Positions 9,515-20,431 of a stretch of DNA of 64,000 nt are shown here, in pieces. The position numbers were made by a program, and so were the translations under genes. Location of the stretch: NCBI GenBank assembly GCA_008690995.1, contig VRMN01000004.1, positions 1,488,001 through 1,552,000 on the forward strand, given 5' to 3'. Source of the stretch: Porphyridium purpureum. Taxonomy: Eukaryota; Rhodophyta; Bangiophyceae; Porphyridiales; Porphyridiaceae. Below the pieces are notes generated by a model. The model was not told the origin of the DNA. It saw nothing but the letters and a program-made list of their open reading frames with translations, and searched no databases. Numbering within the stretch: position 1 is the stretch's first letter; every line of letters starts with the position of its first letter.

Positions 9515-10321
9515 ATGGTGGTGGTCCTGGATGGCTTGGAGCCATTGCTGCGCGCGGGATTGAATGAGCGTCCACTCGCGATGCTGCACGTCGTGCGCAG
9601 AGACAATTTGACGCGATGCGCCAATACACCACACGTTCGACAAGCTCATGTAGTCGCGGACAGAATGCAGCGCGATCCCGGACGTCGGCACCACAGGAAT
9701 GTGCCCGAGCGGGCCGCGCATCGCGCGAACCACGTCAAGGCTCGTCGGGAATAGTTTGACGAGCTCGGCTCCGGTGAGCTCCACTGCATTGAATGCCTCG
9801 CTGGGAGTCGCGGCCCCCGGGATGCACAGCACGCCGCTTGCGCGGCCAAAGTCGATCATCTCCCGCGGCATGCCCACTGGGCTCATCACATAGTCGACGC
9901 CGAGCTCGACCAACGGCAGAAGGTCGCGCGTGCGTAAAACCGTACCGGCTCCGAGCAGTACGTCTGGAAATGCGCGCCGCAATTTGTTCAGCACGTCGTG
10001 CGCATCGGGCACGCTCAATGTGATCTCAACAGACTGAACACCGGCCTCCAGCACGCACACGGCAGCATCGTACGCCAGTGTCGGTGAATCCATGCGTATG
10101 CACACAAACAGTCGTGCGCGCCGCAATTCTTGCTTGACGCGCGCTATTCGCAGCGCTCCCTCCTGTTCCGCAGCGGCCCGTGTGCAACACGGCGCGCTCC
10201 GCGAAGAACCTTGTCTTTTCGGACATAACACTGTTCCGCGCTGCACCACCGGGGGCGGTACAACATAGCACCAGCCGCGGCTCCCTTGCCTCATGTCGTC
10301 GTCTCTACAGAGTCCCATCAT
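9446..10321 (-). CDS. 2-keto-3-deoxy-6-phosphogluconate (KDPG) aldolase family, polyQ tail
   Basis: A 291-residue protein. The central TIM-barrel part (about 60-262) matches class I KDPG/KHG aldolases: Glu99 in VEITLSVP, GAGTV at 124-128, and the Schiff-base Lys189 in ELVKLFP. The spacing of Glu and Lys (90) is close to that of bacterial Eda. The family splits KDPG (or KDPGal) into pyruvate and glyceraldehyde 3-phosphate, the last step of the Entner-Doudoroff pathway. The first 60 residues could be a targeting leader; the ATG pair at 10321 is used. The C-terminus carries HHH and about eleven Gln from a CAG repeat, which is absent from bacterial homologues. The gene is divergent from the TGT gene with only 112 bp between starts. 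Confidence 0.88.
9484..9513. repeat. (GCT)10 trinucleotide repeat
   Basis: Ten uninterrupted GCT units on the plus strand, read as CAG (Gln) codons near the C-terminus of the KDPG aldolase gene on the minus strand. Likely length-polymorphic. Confidence 0.9.
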
Positions 10322-10433
10322 TGTTGAGTTGCCTTATCCGCGCCAACCAACCTGGCGCTGCACACGCGCCGAAATTCTTTGTATCGCGCGAACGACGACG
10401 CGGCCGTAGCTGTGGGCGCTGCGACTGTGAGTG

Positions 10434-11678
10434 ATGGACGGTTCCGGTGGGCAGCGTGTCATCGGAGATCGTGATGGTGAAGCCTCCATAGACTCACCTG
10501 CGCTAAAATTCGAGCTGGTCGCGCAATGCAGCGTGACGCGCGCGCGCGCGACGGTGCTGCATTTGCCGCATCACGGCGCCGAGACCCCGATGTTTATGCC
10601 AGTCGGCACGCAAGGCAGTGTGAAAGGGTTGAGCGCGCGGCAGCTGCTTGAGGATGCAAACGTGCAGGTACTATTGGGAAACACATACCATCTTGCGCTG
10701 CGACCGGGCGGCGACGCCATGGACGCGTTAGGTGGGATCCACGAGTTTACCCAGTGGCCACGTGGCGTGTTGACGGACTCTGGCGGGTTCCAAATGGTGT
10801 CCCTGCTGCAATTTGCGCAGATCACAGAAGAAGGCGTGCATTTTCAGAGCCCAGTGGATGGCACGCAGATGCTGCTCACACCCGAGCGTAGCATCCATAT
10901 CCAGAACCAGATCGGCGCAGACATTATTATGGCGCTGGACGACGTGGTGAGCTCCACGACCACTGGCCCGCGCGTGGAGGAGGCCATGCATCGCACCATC
11001 CGCTGGATCGACCGTTGCATCGCTGCGCATGCGAAAAAGCACTGCCAGAATTTGTTCGGCATCGTGCAAGGTGGGCTCGACCTGGAAATGCGCAAGTGGT
11101 GCTTGGACGAGCTCTCGCGCCGAAATCTGCCGGGCTACGCCATCGGGGGATTGTCCGGCGGCGAGGAAAAGGACAAATTCTGGCGTGTCGTAGCCTTCTG
11201 CACGCAGCGTCTACCATACGACAAGCCCCGCTATTGCATGGGCGTGGGGTATCCTATCGATCTGGTCGTGTGCGTGGCACTCGGCGTCGACATGTTTGAC
11301 TGCGTCTACCCTTCGCGTACCGCGCGGTTTGGGACCGCGCTGGTTTCTACGGGCCTTTTAAAAATTCGAGCCAAGAGTATGGAGACTGACCCACGTCCAA
11401 TTGACCAGGAGTGCAGCTGTCCGGTGTGTGCCAAATATTCCCGCGCGTACCTTCACGCGCTCACCCCCAAGGATGGCACGGTAGCTGCGCAGCTGATCAC
11501 TTTGCACAATATTTGTTACATGACGCAGCTTATGCGCAGCGCACGGCAAGCCATCATTCTTGACAAGTTTCCTCAGTTTGTGCGCGACTTTATGCTCAAG
11601 CAGTACCCCAGACGGAATTATCCGGCTTGGGCCGTGGAGGCACTCGAGAGCGTGGGGGTCAGGCTCGACCCTAGTTAG
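10434..11678 (+). CDS. tgt: Queuine tRNA-ribosyltransferase (tRNA-guanine transglycosylase)
   Basis: A 414-residue enzyme that exchanges guanine 34 of tRNAs with GUN anticodons for queuine or its precursor (EC 2.4.2.29/2.4.2.64). [10 protein letters not shown] carries the general Asp, the nucleophile Asp lies in [13 protein letters not shown], and the zinc site is CSCPVC with a later His in ITLHN. The block MALDDVV and the substrate-loop GGLSGGE are intact. Eukaryotic TGT works as a heterodimer with QTRT2; this chain carries the catalytic residues, so it is the QTRT1-like subunit or a bacterial-type homomer. The ATG at 10434 is preferred to an overlapping GTG three bases earlier. The short Gly/Asp-rich leader suggests a cytosolic protein. 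Confidence 0.95.
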   Translation: MDGSGGQRVIGDRDGEASIDSPALKFELVAQCSVTRARATVLHLPHHGAETPMFMPVGTQGSVKGLSARQLLEDANVQVLLGNTYHLALRPGGDAMDALGGIHEFTQWPRGVLTDSGGFQMVSLLQFAQITEEGVHFQSPVDGTQMLLTPERSIHIQNQIGADIIMALDDVVSSTTTGPRVEEAMHRTIRWIDRCIAAHAKKHCQNLFGIVQGGLDLEMRKWCLDELSRRNLPGYAIGGLSGGEEKDKFWRVVAFCTQRLPYDKPRYCMGVGYPIDLVVCVALGVDMFDCVYPSRTARFGTALVSTGLLKIRAKSMETDPRPIDQECSCPVCAKYSRAYLHALTPKDGTVAAQLITLHNICYMTQLMRSARQAIILDKFPQFVRDFMLKQYPRRNYPAWAVEALESVGVRLDPS

Positions 11679-12421
11679 TGCTGCGCACTGGCTGAGTCAT
11701 GAAACCAGCTGCGCACAGCAAGTACGAAAGGCACGTGCCATGAATCTGCGCTCCGTGATGTGTCTGATACCGCGCAAAGTCAGGGACCCAGCTCGGCGGA
11801 AACGTTTTGGCAAAAGGCGAAGCGCTCGATGAGTGGAAGGTTCTTGCTGCTTGCTGGGTCCATTTGTGATCAGATGTAGGTCCGGCGTAAGCACATGTCG
11901 CGTTTTTCACGTGGCATACCCATTTATGGTCGCAGAGATGACGCATTCTATGGGCGCGAGGCGTGGAAAACCACATGTGCCACCCAAAGCATCCTCCTCA
12001 TCAGGTAATAGATAGGAGCGGATCCGGATCCGCGAGGCACATGGTGTTGACAAATCCTGGGGGGCTTGGTAAAGGCATCGAAGCATGCGTGAGCGAGTGT
12101 AAGAATTTGTTTTGCTTTCAGAAAGAAAAACGGGACGGAAGGGAATCGATCAGAAAACGTCGCCGGGCCTGGTTAGACGACGGCCAGGTCGACTCTGTTG
12201 CTCACATCCTCACTCGTCATGATGCATTCACGTAAATATATTAAGGACAATAATAATAATAACGATAAAGTCAAAATATTCAGTCAACAAGCGATGCGGA
12301 GCGCTATCCCTGTTCGGCACGAGCGCTCTGACAAGACCGGCCACCATGGACCCCGAAAAATAAAATAAACGCTGGTCAAAATGAAACAAGGGCTGTCCAT
12401 CCGATGCGATGGCTCTTCCGT
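11679..12421. other. Intergenic region between convergent TGT and GATA genes
   Basis: No gene is supported. It contains a perfect 16-bp palindrome (12018-12033, GCGGATCCGGATCCGC) and an AT-rich block at 12233-12290 with repeated AATAAT. That block is probably the 3' flank of the GATA gene. Confidence 0.5.
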
Positions 12422-13192
12422 TCATTCGATCATGCGCGCGGCATTCAACAACACACCAAAGTGGTGCGCTGCCAATACTTTTTCTCTGAGCGATTCTCTT
12501 TGATACTCCGTAGCTCTCTCCATATCCAAGTCGCAGTAGGTGTCTCCGTCTTCAGGCGACTTGATCTCGATCAGTGCTGGCGAGCCATCGTCGTCATCAT
12601 CTGTGTAAAAATAAATCATGGACCAATCGAGTCCTGACGCGTCATCCTGTGCTGTCTGCTGCTTGGCGTGCACCATCGCGTTCAGGCGGCTGCTGCGATG
12701 CTGCGTCGCTGGTTTGTATGGCTTGGATACGCCACCGCCCGCTGGCTTGGCGAGACGCGCGGTCTGAGCCGCGTCTTTCTTCATCATCGCATCGTGCTGG
12801 TGCTGGCGCTGGCGGAGCGCGGCGTCAGTCTGCGTATCGTTTTGTTGGAGCTCTTCCTCATGCAATGGCCTGGATCCCACGACCTGCAACGTTGACAAGG
12901 AAGGCGCTTGTGGTTGCGCGCGGCCTTGCAGTTGGCCCGTGTGTGGCTCGCGCTGCGGCGCGGGTGGAGCGTGAAAGCCGTCCTTGCTAGTGAGCTTACC
13001 CTTTCGCCAGCGAACGCCGCACGCGTTGCACAATGTCTTTGGGCCATCCGGGCCGGCGCGCCACAGCGGTGTCTCGCGTGCCGAGCAGTACGTGCACTCG
13101 CGTACCGCCGCATGGCCAGCAGCCGCCACTGGAACCGCGCGATTCACCGCGCCTACAGTGCGGCCCGGCGCCGGCGCGCTTTGTCCTGCCAT
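12422..13192 (-). CDS. GATA-type zinc-finger protein
   Basis: A 256-residue protein with one GATA finger near the N-terminus (about residues 33-70): C-x2-C-x18-C-x2-C (CTYC ... CNAC), with TPLWR and the basic VRWRKGKL after it. The 18-residue loop is the plant form, while most animal and many fungal fingers have 17. Such proteins bind (A/T)GATA(A/G) in promoters in the nucleus. The rest is Gln/Ala-rich and low in complexity, with an acidic segment ([10 protein letters not shown]) near the C-terminus that could serve activation. The ATG at 13192 gives a short leader. The target pathway cannot be told; nitrogen or light control is common for the family. Confidence 0.88.
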   Translation of the reverse strand: MAGQSAPAPGRTVGAVNRAVPVAAAGHAAVRECTYCSARETPLWRAGPDGPKTLCNACGVRWRKGKLTSKDGFHAPPAPQREPHTGQLQGRAQPQAPSLSTLQVVGSRPLHEEELQQNDTQTDAALRQRQHQHDAMMKKDAAQTARLAKPAGGGVSKPYKPATQHRSSRLNAMVHAKQQTAQDDASGLDWSMIYFYTDDDDDGSPALIEIKSPEDGDTYCDLDMERATEYQRESLREKVLAAHHFGVLLNAARMIE

Positions 13193-13625
13193 GACCTGAC
13201 CTGCCAGAAAGAACTAGATGCCCAGCCACGTGGCCCCTTCCTGCGCGACTTTCAAGCCGCCAAGCTCACCAAAATGCTGCTCCCTGGAGCCGCCGCCCTC
13301 GCTCAGGCAACGACCCCCTTCCGATCCCTGTCGGCTAGGTCCTCGCCTATCCTGCACACCCACGCCACCACTCTCCAACCTTGCACGTCGTCGTGATCAC
13401 TAGCTGCTTGACAAACGTTCACCACCGACGCTCACATGTCATTTTCGAATTCCGCGCACACCAATTATTGAACGTGCGACCGGCCTTCCCTTTCCTGCGT
13501 CCTCTCTCCTTATAAACAAGTCCCCCCCCTCCAATCGCGGCTCCCAATTTCTCGCTCGAGCTCGCTGCTTTTTATCTATCAACCGAGCACGTGTCGCTTC
13601 CAGTTACACGCCCATAAACCATGCG

Positions 13626-13645
13626 TTCCATTCCATTCCATTCCA
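13626..13645. repeat. (TTCCA)4 pentanucleotide repeat
   Basis: Four perfect TTCCA units in the region upstream of the GATA gene. Confidence 0.85.
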
Positions 13646-13997
13646 CACACACATCGCCCACATTGCAACTTTCCGTAACAATTACAACTGGGCTGTCCCT
13701 CAATTAAAACCTGGCGTGCACTGCGCTTACTAGGTGACTCTCCTCGTCAGTCCGTCCGAGTCGTTCTTTCCATGTAAACGAGTCCTTTTGATCATAAAAA
13801 TACCTCCCGCCACGCCGCTTTTCTACTTTCTCCTCTCTCGGCCGAGTGTCTGGGTGACGGAAAAATGAGCCGCAGCTTACTGGGAAACGCGCTGACCCAG
13901 TGGCGACATGCGGAGGGGTGTGACCGTCATGTTTCGAAAAAGACAACGACAAGTGATGTGTTCTTGCATGGCTGTCAAGTAAGGACACATACAGGAG

Positions 13998-14018
13998 GTA
14001 CAGTTTGCGCTGTACAGT
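13998..14018 (+). promoter_or_regulatory. GTACAGT pair, 14-bp spacing, no gene recognised
   Basis: Direct copies start at 13998 and 14012; the second reads GTACAGTGTG and runs into the GT repeat. The spacing is identical to the pairs before the carrier and coiled-coil genes. The next recognised plus-strand gene starts only at 16149. Confidence 0.5.
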
Positions 14019-14036
14019 GTGTGTGTGTGTGTGTGT
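14017..14036. repeat. (GT)10 dinucleotide repeat
   Basis: Ten GT units directly after the second GTACAGT copy. Confidence 0.9.
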
Positions 14037-14431
14037 TCTGTGCGTGTGCGTTGGGAAAGAGGTGGGATGTGTGTTTGGGGTGTGGTTGATGGTCTGGCGA
14101 TGCAGGACGCTGCCGCGGCGTATAGTACCGTGCTTGCAGATGATGAGCGCTATTCGATAGCATTGGTGGTGCTGCATCGTGCGTGAACAAGCATCGGCCT
14201 ATCGTTTACACTGTAGGTGCCGGTCTGGTGTGCTTTGGGCAATGAGATGGTCGGTTTGTGCACTGCCGTGGCTGGCGATGCGCAGCAGCTCGCTGCCATG
14301 TGTCTTTGGCTCCGCAGCGTTTGATGATGGATAGGAGTTGGATTTCACACCTCCAGGTGCAGGGTAGGCTTGAATATGAGGCGTGATACAGCTGGGTTCG
14401 GATCAAGAAGCAGGGCCTGCCCGAACGGGAA

Positions 14432-14494
14432 CTGCGGTCTCCAAACTCCGTGAAGGGATTTGTCGCGTTCGAGTAGCTCTACTCGAGACCGCAG
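14432..14494. other. Nested inverted repeats, possible structured RNA
   Basis: CTGCGGTCTC (14432-14441) pairs perfectly with GAGACCGCAG (14485-14494). Inside lies a second perfect hairpin, CGAGTAG-CT-CTACTCG (14470-14485), sharing one base with the outer arm. It lies in the gene-free stretch downstream of a promoter-like pair. It is not a tRNA: no T-arm consensus is present. Confidence 0.3.
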
Positions 14495-15562
14495 ATGCTG
14501 CGTGCAGCTTTCGCTTCACCTTCAGTGCTCCCCTTTTTTTCTTTCTTCCTCCACACGATCGCCACTGTGCCACAAGCCCTGCCTTTTAATTTGTGTACGA
14601 TTGGCAGATTTCGATCGCGTCGCATCACGCACACATGCGCAAGTCAGACTTTTCTTCCTCGGCACACGCACGTACACAGACCGACGTGATCATGCCCAAA
14701 CCTTTTGAACACGCGTCGTCTCGGTCGCATCTTGCCGGCACGTCGGTGCTCCAGAAACACAGCGCATAATGTGCTGGCATGGTCAAGTGTCGAAATGCAT
14801 CCTGGTCGAAGGTCTAGTACTACACCTCGTTGGCCTATGACAAAGCCGTTGCAGGCACTCTTGCAAGCACTGGACTCTCGTTTGCAGCTCGCCACATTTA
14901 TAGCATGATCTACGAACAAACATGCCGAGATGTGGAAGCGTGAGTCAAAGGTATGCCCTCAAGTGCTCAAGGAGCTCTTTCGAGCCAACGCTCTTGAGAT
15001 GCAGACCCAAAGCCATCCGCGGACAATTGCAGCATCTGCAGTCGTAGGGTTTTCACCAATTCACTAAACTCTTGTTGTGTGACCCTACAAATCGGCCGCC
15101 ATCAAGCGCCACGGCCTCATCCGTGTGCCGTGGGGCGGAACTTTCGATGCAACCTTGTGCAGTTTGTTTGAAGGTGGCGGGAGCACAACACTACCATGAC
15201 AAAGTGAGAACACGAGCACAGCTTGCCTGAAAAACAAGAGGTTGTGCGCTCCTCGCGAACTCTACTCCACCATCATCCACAACGCTGCTCTGCCACGCGC
15301 TCCACATCCTCCACGCCTCGCACGAGCGCACATCTTCCACGTCCAAACCGCTGCGCAGCCTTCACCCATCCACGACACCGGCACATCCATCACATGCCGG
15401 AATGCAATGTCAATTTGCCTCGGGTCGCATCAGCTCTGCCCCTGACAGCCCTATGGCCATCACAGCCGTTTGTCATCTTCCATCATCGATCCAAACGACG
15501 AGCCGCACACGGCGTCTGCTATGGCGTTCTGTAAACTGGATTCCCATCCGCACCACCACGTA

Positions 15563-15592
15563 GCTGTACTACGTCTCCTCCTCACACTGTAC
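15563..15592 (-). promoter_or_regulatory. GTACAGT-like elements on the minus strand
   Basis: Minus-strand GTACAGT at 15586-15592 (reads GGTACAGTGTG) and a one-mismatch copy GTACAGC at 15563-15569. They point left into the gene-free region. Confidence 0.4.
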
Positions 15593-16148
15593 CGTTGTCG
15601 TGCGCGTGTGCCGCTTGGCCGTGAGCTCGCGCAGTGACGACGGTTTCATTTTCGTGCCGGCGGGGGCCGGGGGCCCAATCTCGAACCGCAGTCACTGGCG
15701 GCGTCCGAGCTCTGTGGGGGGTGTTTGTTTTGATATAATGCACACAGAGTGAGACGGCGTTAGGGTTTTTTGCACGAATGAATCGCGCAGTGCTGGGTGT
15801 TATCGTTTTTGTGGAGGCAGCAACAACAGAAGTCGTAGTAAAAGTGGTAGGAGGAGTGCGGTTGAATGGCGCGTGTGCCGAGTTGTTTGTTTGTTTTCTT
15901 TTACGTGGTGGCAGCTGGCTAGGAGGGAGGGGAGTGGTGCGTGGCGGTATAAAGACGTACGGTTGGGTGAATCGTGACTGAGCGACAGGACGTGCTACAG
16001 CTGGTGGTGGTGGGCAGGCCGTGGGTACAAAGAGCAGACGCGGCGGCCAGGTGTAGAGCGAGGCCGGAGGGTTTGGCGCGCGTGGCTCGCCGCAACAGGT
16101 GTGACTCAAGGGACAGTTGGAAGGATAAGAGATTAGTGTGTGCCGAGG

Positions 16149-19100
16149 ATGGCGGCGCGACTGGGATTGAGGCGCGTCGCGCAGTCGGTTCACGGATGGA
16201 CGTGGCGTGCGCCGGCGCTGGGGCACACGCTGGGCCTGTCGGGCTCGGGCGGCAGCAGCAGTTTCGCGGCGGCGTCGATGGCGGGCGGCAGGACAGTCGT
16301 GCGCATGTCGTTTGCGACCGCGGCGTCGGAAAAGGTGTTTGCGCGCACAGACGATTTTGCGAGGCGGCACAACGGATCGTCCACCAAGAATGCGGTGGAC
16401 GATATGCTCCGCACCGTCGGTGTGAGCTCGTTCGACCAGCTGATCGACGAAACCGTGCCCGCAGCGATCCGCATTCATCGCTCGCTGGGCGTGGGCAAGG
16501 CGCTTTCAGAGAGCGAGGCGCTCGAGAAGCTCGAGTCGATCATGAAGAAGAACTCGCTCCTGCAGAATCACATCGGAATGGGCTACTACGGCACGCGCGT
16601 GCCCACGACGATCCTGCGCAACATCCTCGAGAACCCGGGTTGGTACACACAATATACGCCGTACCAGGCCGAGTCCGCACAGGGCCGCCTCGAATCGCTG
16701 CTAAACTTCCAGACCATGGTGTGCGATCTGACTGGCATGCCCATCGCCAACGCGTCGCTGCTCGATGAGGCCACTGCAGCGGCGGAGGCCATGTCCATGT
16801 CATTCGATGCGTCACGTGGCAAGAAGAAAAAGTTCCTGGTGTCTGACGACGTCCATCCGCAGTCGCTGGCCGTGATCAAGACGCGTGCCGAAGGCTTTGG
16901 CGTGGAGGTCATTTCACTGCACCATTCTCAGTTTGACTACTCTGGCAACGACGTGTGCGGTGTGATGATGCAGTACCCGGCCACCGACGGTACCGTGCAA
17001 GACTTTTCAGAGCAGATCAAGGCGGCGCACGCTGGTGGCGCCAAGGTGGTGATGGCCAGCGACTTGCTGGCGCTGACGCTGCTCAAGCCACCGGGCGAGC
17101 TCGGTGCAGACTTTGTGCTCGGCTCGGCGCAGCGCTTTGGAGTGCCCTTGGGTTATGGCGGTCCGCACGCCGCGTTCTTTGCGACACGAGATGAGTTCAA
17201 GCGGCTGATGCCCGGGCGCATCATTGGTATCAGCCGCGACGCGGCGGGCAAGCCGGCGCTGCGCATGGCCCTGCAGACTCGCGAGCAGCACATTCGCCGA
17301 GACAAGGCCACTTCTAACATTTGCACGGCGCAGGCGCTGCTTGCCAACATGGCCGCTATGTACGGTGTGTACCACGGCCCGGAGGGACTCAAGAAGATTG
17401 CGACGCGCACTCACCAGCTGGCAGCGTTGTTCGGCAAGGCCGCAAGCGAGATGGGATACAAGGTTAGTGCCGAGGCGTTTTTCGACACCGTGAAGATTGA
17501 CTGCGGCTCAAGCACGGAAGCAGGCAAGCTGGTGGCCAAGTGCGTGGAACACGGAATCAACGTTCGGCCTTACGGGCAGCATGTGACGGTAGCGTTTGAC
17601 GAGACGCACACGAAGGAGCAGATGGCGAAGCTCGTTGGAGCTTTCGCAGCCGCCGCAGGCAAGTCGGCGCCATCGCTGGATGAGTTGGCCGAATCGGTCG
17701 TTGACATGGTACCGTTTGCGTCTTCTGCATTTCAGCGCACTTCAACGTTCATGACCCACCGTGTGTTCAACTCTTACCACACGGAGCACGAGCTGCTGCG
17801 CTACCTGAAGCGTCTGGAGAACCGAGACATATCCCTCGTACACTCAATGATTCCGTTGGGCTCGTGCACGATGAAGCTCAACTCGACGAGCGAGATGATT
17901 CCGGTCACGTGGCCCGAGGTGTGCATGCCGCACCCATTCACCCCTCCGGAGCAGCTGCCAGGCTATGCCGAGTTCTTTGCTGACTTGGAGAAGGACCTTG
18001 CCGACATCACTGGCTTCCACACTGTATCGCTGCAGCCCAACTCTGGCGCACAGGGCGAGTACACTGGGCTCAGCGTAATCAAGAAGTATCACCAGAGCCG
18101 CGGAGAAGGGCACCGAAATATCTGCATCATTCCGACGTCGGCGCACGGCACAAACCCAGCGACGGCGGCCATGCTTGGCATGAAGATTGTACCAGTTGGG
18201 TGCGACAAGGTGGGCAACATTGATGTGCGTGAGCTGCGCGACAAGGCTGAGAAGCACAAGAATGAGCTTGCCGCGTTGATGGTGACGTACCCATCGACGC
18301 ACGGTGTGTTTGAAGAGTCTATCAAGGACGTGTGCCAAATCATCCACGACAATGGCGGCCAGGTGTACATGGATGGCGCCAATATGAATGCGCAGGTGGG
18401 GCTGTGCTCGCCGGGCGAGATTGGCGCAGACGTGTGCCACCTGAACTTGCACAAGACGTTCTGCATTCCGCACGGTGGTGGTGGACCGGGCATGGGCCCA
18501 ATTGGTGTTGCGAAGCAGCTGGCGCCCTTCCTGCCTTCGCACCCGGTCGTCCCAGTGGTGAACTCGACGGCCGAATCCGCGATTGGGCCGGTCTCTGCCG
18601 CGCCCTACGGCTCGTCCGCCATCCTGCCGATTTCTTGGATGTACATCAAAATGATGGGCAGCGAGGGGCTAAAGGAGGCGACAGAGTACGCGATTTTGAA
18701 TGCAAACTATATGGCGAAGCGACTGGAAGGTGCATACCCGGTTCTGTACAAGGGCGCGAAGGGCCGCTCGGCGCACGAATTTATCATTGACCTGCGCCCG
18801 CTCAAGGAGAAGACTGGCATTACAGAGACGGACGTGGCGAAGCGCATGCAAGACTATGGCTTCCACGCGCCGACCATGTCGTGGCCGGTGTCTGGCACGT
18901 TGATGATTGAGCCGACAGAGTCGGAAAGCAAAGAGGAGCTGGACCGGCTGTGCGATACGCTGCTGATGATCCGCGAGGAGATCCGAGCGGTGGAGGACGG
19001 GCGCATGGACCCGGTGAACAACCCGCTGAAGCACGCGCCGCACACACAATCGGTGGTGTTCAGCGCGGACTGGCACAAGGAGCGCGCGTACTCGCAAGAG

Positions 19101-19250
19101 CTTGCGGCGTACCCTGCGTCATGGACGAAGCAGAGCAAGTTCTGGCCGACGACGTCGCGCGTGGACGACGTGTACGGCGACCGCAACCTATGCGCGTGCC
19201 TGGGCATGGACCACTATGTGGAGGAAGAGGCCAAGGCGGCTGCCGCGTAA
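16149..19250 (+). CDS. GLDC: Glycine dehydrogenase (decarboxylating), P-protein of the glycine cleavage system
   Basis: A 1033-residue PLP enzyme that decarboxylates glycine and passes the aminomethyl group to lipoyl H-protein in the mitochondrial matrix (EC 1.4.4.2). In algae it serves photorespiration and C1 metabolism. Both halves of the eukaryotic/proteobacterial single-chain form are present. The N-terminal half has [22 protein letters not shown] and [11 protein letters not shown]. The C-terminal half has [28 protein letters not shown] and the PLP Lys in HLNLHKTF, followed by the Gly-rich loop [11 protein letters not shown]. The first 60-70 residues are Arg/Ala/Ser-rich and lack acidic residues, as expected of a mitochondrial presequence. 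The ATG at 16149 is used rather than an in-frame GTG at 16140. Confidence 0.97.
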   Translation: MAARLGLRRVAQSVHGWTWRAPALGHTLGLSGSGGSSSFAAASMAGGRTVVRMSFATAASEKVFARTDDFARRHNGSSTKNAVDDMLRTVGVSSFDQLIDETVPAAIRIHRSLGVGKALSESEALEKLESIMKKNSLLQNHIGMGYYGTRVPTTILRNILENPGWYTQYTPYQAESAQGRLESLLNFQTMVCDLTGMPIANASLLDEATAAAEAMSMSFDASRGKKKKFLVSDDVHPQSLAVIKTRAEGFGVEVISLHHSQFDYSGNDVCGVMMQYPATDGTVQDFSEQIKAAHAGGAKVVMASDLLALTLLKPPGELGADFVLGSAQRFGVPLGYGGPHAAFFATRDEFKRLMPGRIIGISRDAAGKPALRMALQTREQHIRRDKATSNICTAQALLANMAAMYGVYHGPEGLKKIATRTHQLAALFGKAASEMGYKVSAEAFFDTVKIDCGSSTEAGKLVAKCVEHGINVRPYGQHVTVAFDETHTKEQMAKLVGAFAAAAGKSAPSLDELAESVVDMVPFASSAFQRTSTFMTHRVFNSYHTEHELLRYLKRLENRDISLVHSMIPLGSCTMKLNSTSEMIPVTWPEVCMPHPFTPPEQLPGYAEFFADLEKDLADITGFHTVSLQPNSGAQGEYTGLSVIKKYHQSRGEGHRNICIIPTSAHGTNPATAAMLGMKIVPVGCDKVGNIDVRELRDKAEKHKNELAALMVTYPSTHGVFEESIKDVCQIIHDNGGQVYMDGANMNAQVGLCSPGEIGADVCHLNLHKTFCIPHGGGGPGMGPIGVAKQLAPFLPSHPVVPVVNSTAESAIGPVSAAPYGSSAILPISWMYIKMMGSEGLKEATEYAILNANYMAKRLEGAYPVLYKGAKGRSAHEFIIDLRPLKEKTGITETDVAKRMQDYGFHAPTMSWPVSGTLMIEPTESESKEELDRLCDTLLMIREEIRAVEDGRMDPVNNPLKHAPHTQSVVFSADWHKERAYSQELAAYPASWTKQSKFWPTTSRVDDVYGDRNLCACLGMDHYVEEEAKAAAA

Positions 19251-19322
19251 GAAAAAACCCCCCAACTGTCATATAAACCGCGCTTTCCCTGTTGAACGCT
19301 CCATGGCTCACCCGCGCGCCCC

Positions 19323-19438
19323 ACTGTACCGCAAGATGCCAAAGCAATGCCGCATTTCTGCTCGCCCCCGCGATCGATCGCCGTCGCCGCTCGGCTGCCA
19401 AACTCCGCAGCAGTACCCCCATGCTTCTTTTGTACAGT
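19323..19438. promoter_or_regulatory. Two opposed GTACAGT elements downstream of the P-protein gene
   Basis: Minus-strand copy at 19323-19329 (reads GGTACAGTGG) and plus-strand copy at 19432-19438. They lie 73 and 182 bp after the P-protein stop and about 1 kb before the MYB start. Confidence 0.35.
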
Positions 19439-20148
19439 ACGGCGGCACGCCCATGAACAAGCTCCTTTTCATTTCCATGCAACCAGCCCAAACCGGCGCG
19501 GCACGGCAAAAGGCGCGCGGCACACGTGTGTGTGTGTGGGAATAAGAAGCGTGGAGGCTGTAAAAAAGACAAGCGCACCGCCATGAAAATCACATCGTGA
19601 AGTGGCAGCAGCAAGGCAGCCATTACCAGACGCAAACACCAAACAGCAGTGGCAGCACAGGATGGACCACGCGGACCGAACGCCATTCCTGCCGTGTAGG
19701 CGCTCGGCATCGATCGATCGATCATCAAGAGTGGAGCCACACCCATTTCCGCACCGCAGTCACACACACACACACCGAGTTGCTTTCTTGGTCGGGTTAG
19801 CGATTCGTACGCGGGGTTGCCATAGCTGTAGGGTTGGTGTGAGACAGGAGTCGAACGTCGTGGTGGTGGTGATGGCAGAACAGATGAGAACGTAACCATT
19901 TTGTGATTTGCGTGCGAGTTGTTAAGGGTGGGGGTTTGTGGAGGGACGGACTGGTTTATTTTGGATCATGCGGTTTGGTTTTAGATGGGGGAAGTATGGG
20001 TGGAGGTTCATAATGTTGGCGTGTGTTTGTGCGTGGTGGAGGGATGAGGCGAGAAGAGGAGAGGGGAAGACGTGGGGAGAAAGTGGAAGAGAGTGGCGGT
20101 TCATGCGCAGTGGTGACGTGCCGGGTTGAGTTTGACGACGGTGTATAC

Positions 20149-20166
20149 GTGTGTGTGTGTGTGTGT
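20149..20166. repeat. (GT)9 dinucleotide repeat
   Basis: Nine GT units in the probable leader or promoter of the MYB-like gene. Confidence 0.9.
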
Positions 20167-20431
20167 ATGGTGCGGAATTGGTAGGAGAGTGGATTGCGCG
20201 GCGTTGGGGAGTAGTGTGGGTTCTGTGGGTTGAGTGCGAAGCGCCGTGGACGTGCGTTGGGTTGGGCCTCTCGCGCGCGCTTCCAGCGGGGGTTGGATGG
20301 TTTGCGGAGAAGTGGGGGCGTGCGGCAGCGACGCGGCGTGGCGCGCTGGATTTTGACGGCCAGAGTGACGCGCGGTGGAGAGGAAAGGGCGACAGACCGC
20401 CGCGCGCAAGAGGAGCAGACCGCCGCGTGCA

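Larger units (their letters stand above)
13193..16148. other. 3-kb region without recognisable protein gene
   Basis: This is the longest gene-free stretch of the window. It contains (TTCCA)4 at 13626-13645, a GTACAGT pair at 13998-14018 joined to a (GT)10 tract, nested inverted repeats at 14432-14494, telo-box-like TAGGGTTT at 15045-15052 and 15761-15768, and GTACAGT-like elements on the minus strand at 15563-15592. The ORFs are His/Thr/Pro-rich low-complexity translations without family resemblance. No tRNA, snRNA or rRNA consensus was found by eye. The last few hundred bases should be the P-protein promoter. Confidence 0.5.
19251..20431. other. Intergenic region between P-protein and MYB genes
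   Basis: No gene is supported. It contains GTACAGT elements at 19323-19329 (minus) and 19432-19438 (plus), CA/GT microsatellites, including (GT)9 at 20149-20166, and a long purine-rich run (19925-20110). The right part is probably the promoter and leader of the MYB gene. Confidence 0.5.

Noticed and set aside
13704-14177. 157-codon minus-strand ORF
   Set aside because: The translation is His/Thr low complexity produced by the GT repeat, and a promoter-like pair lies inside it.
15582-16478. 298-codon minus-strand ORF overlapping the P-protein start
   Set aside because: Pro/Thr/Arg-rich translation of the promoter and antisense of the presequence; no domain.
18669-19899. Minus-strand ORFs antisense to the P-protein 3' end
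   Set aside because: Shadow of a highly conserved gene; Arg/His/Cys-rich without motifs.
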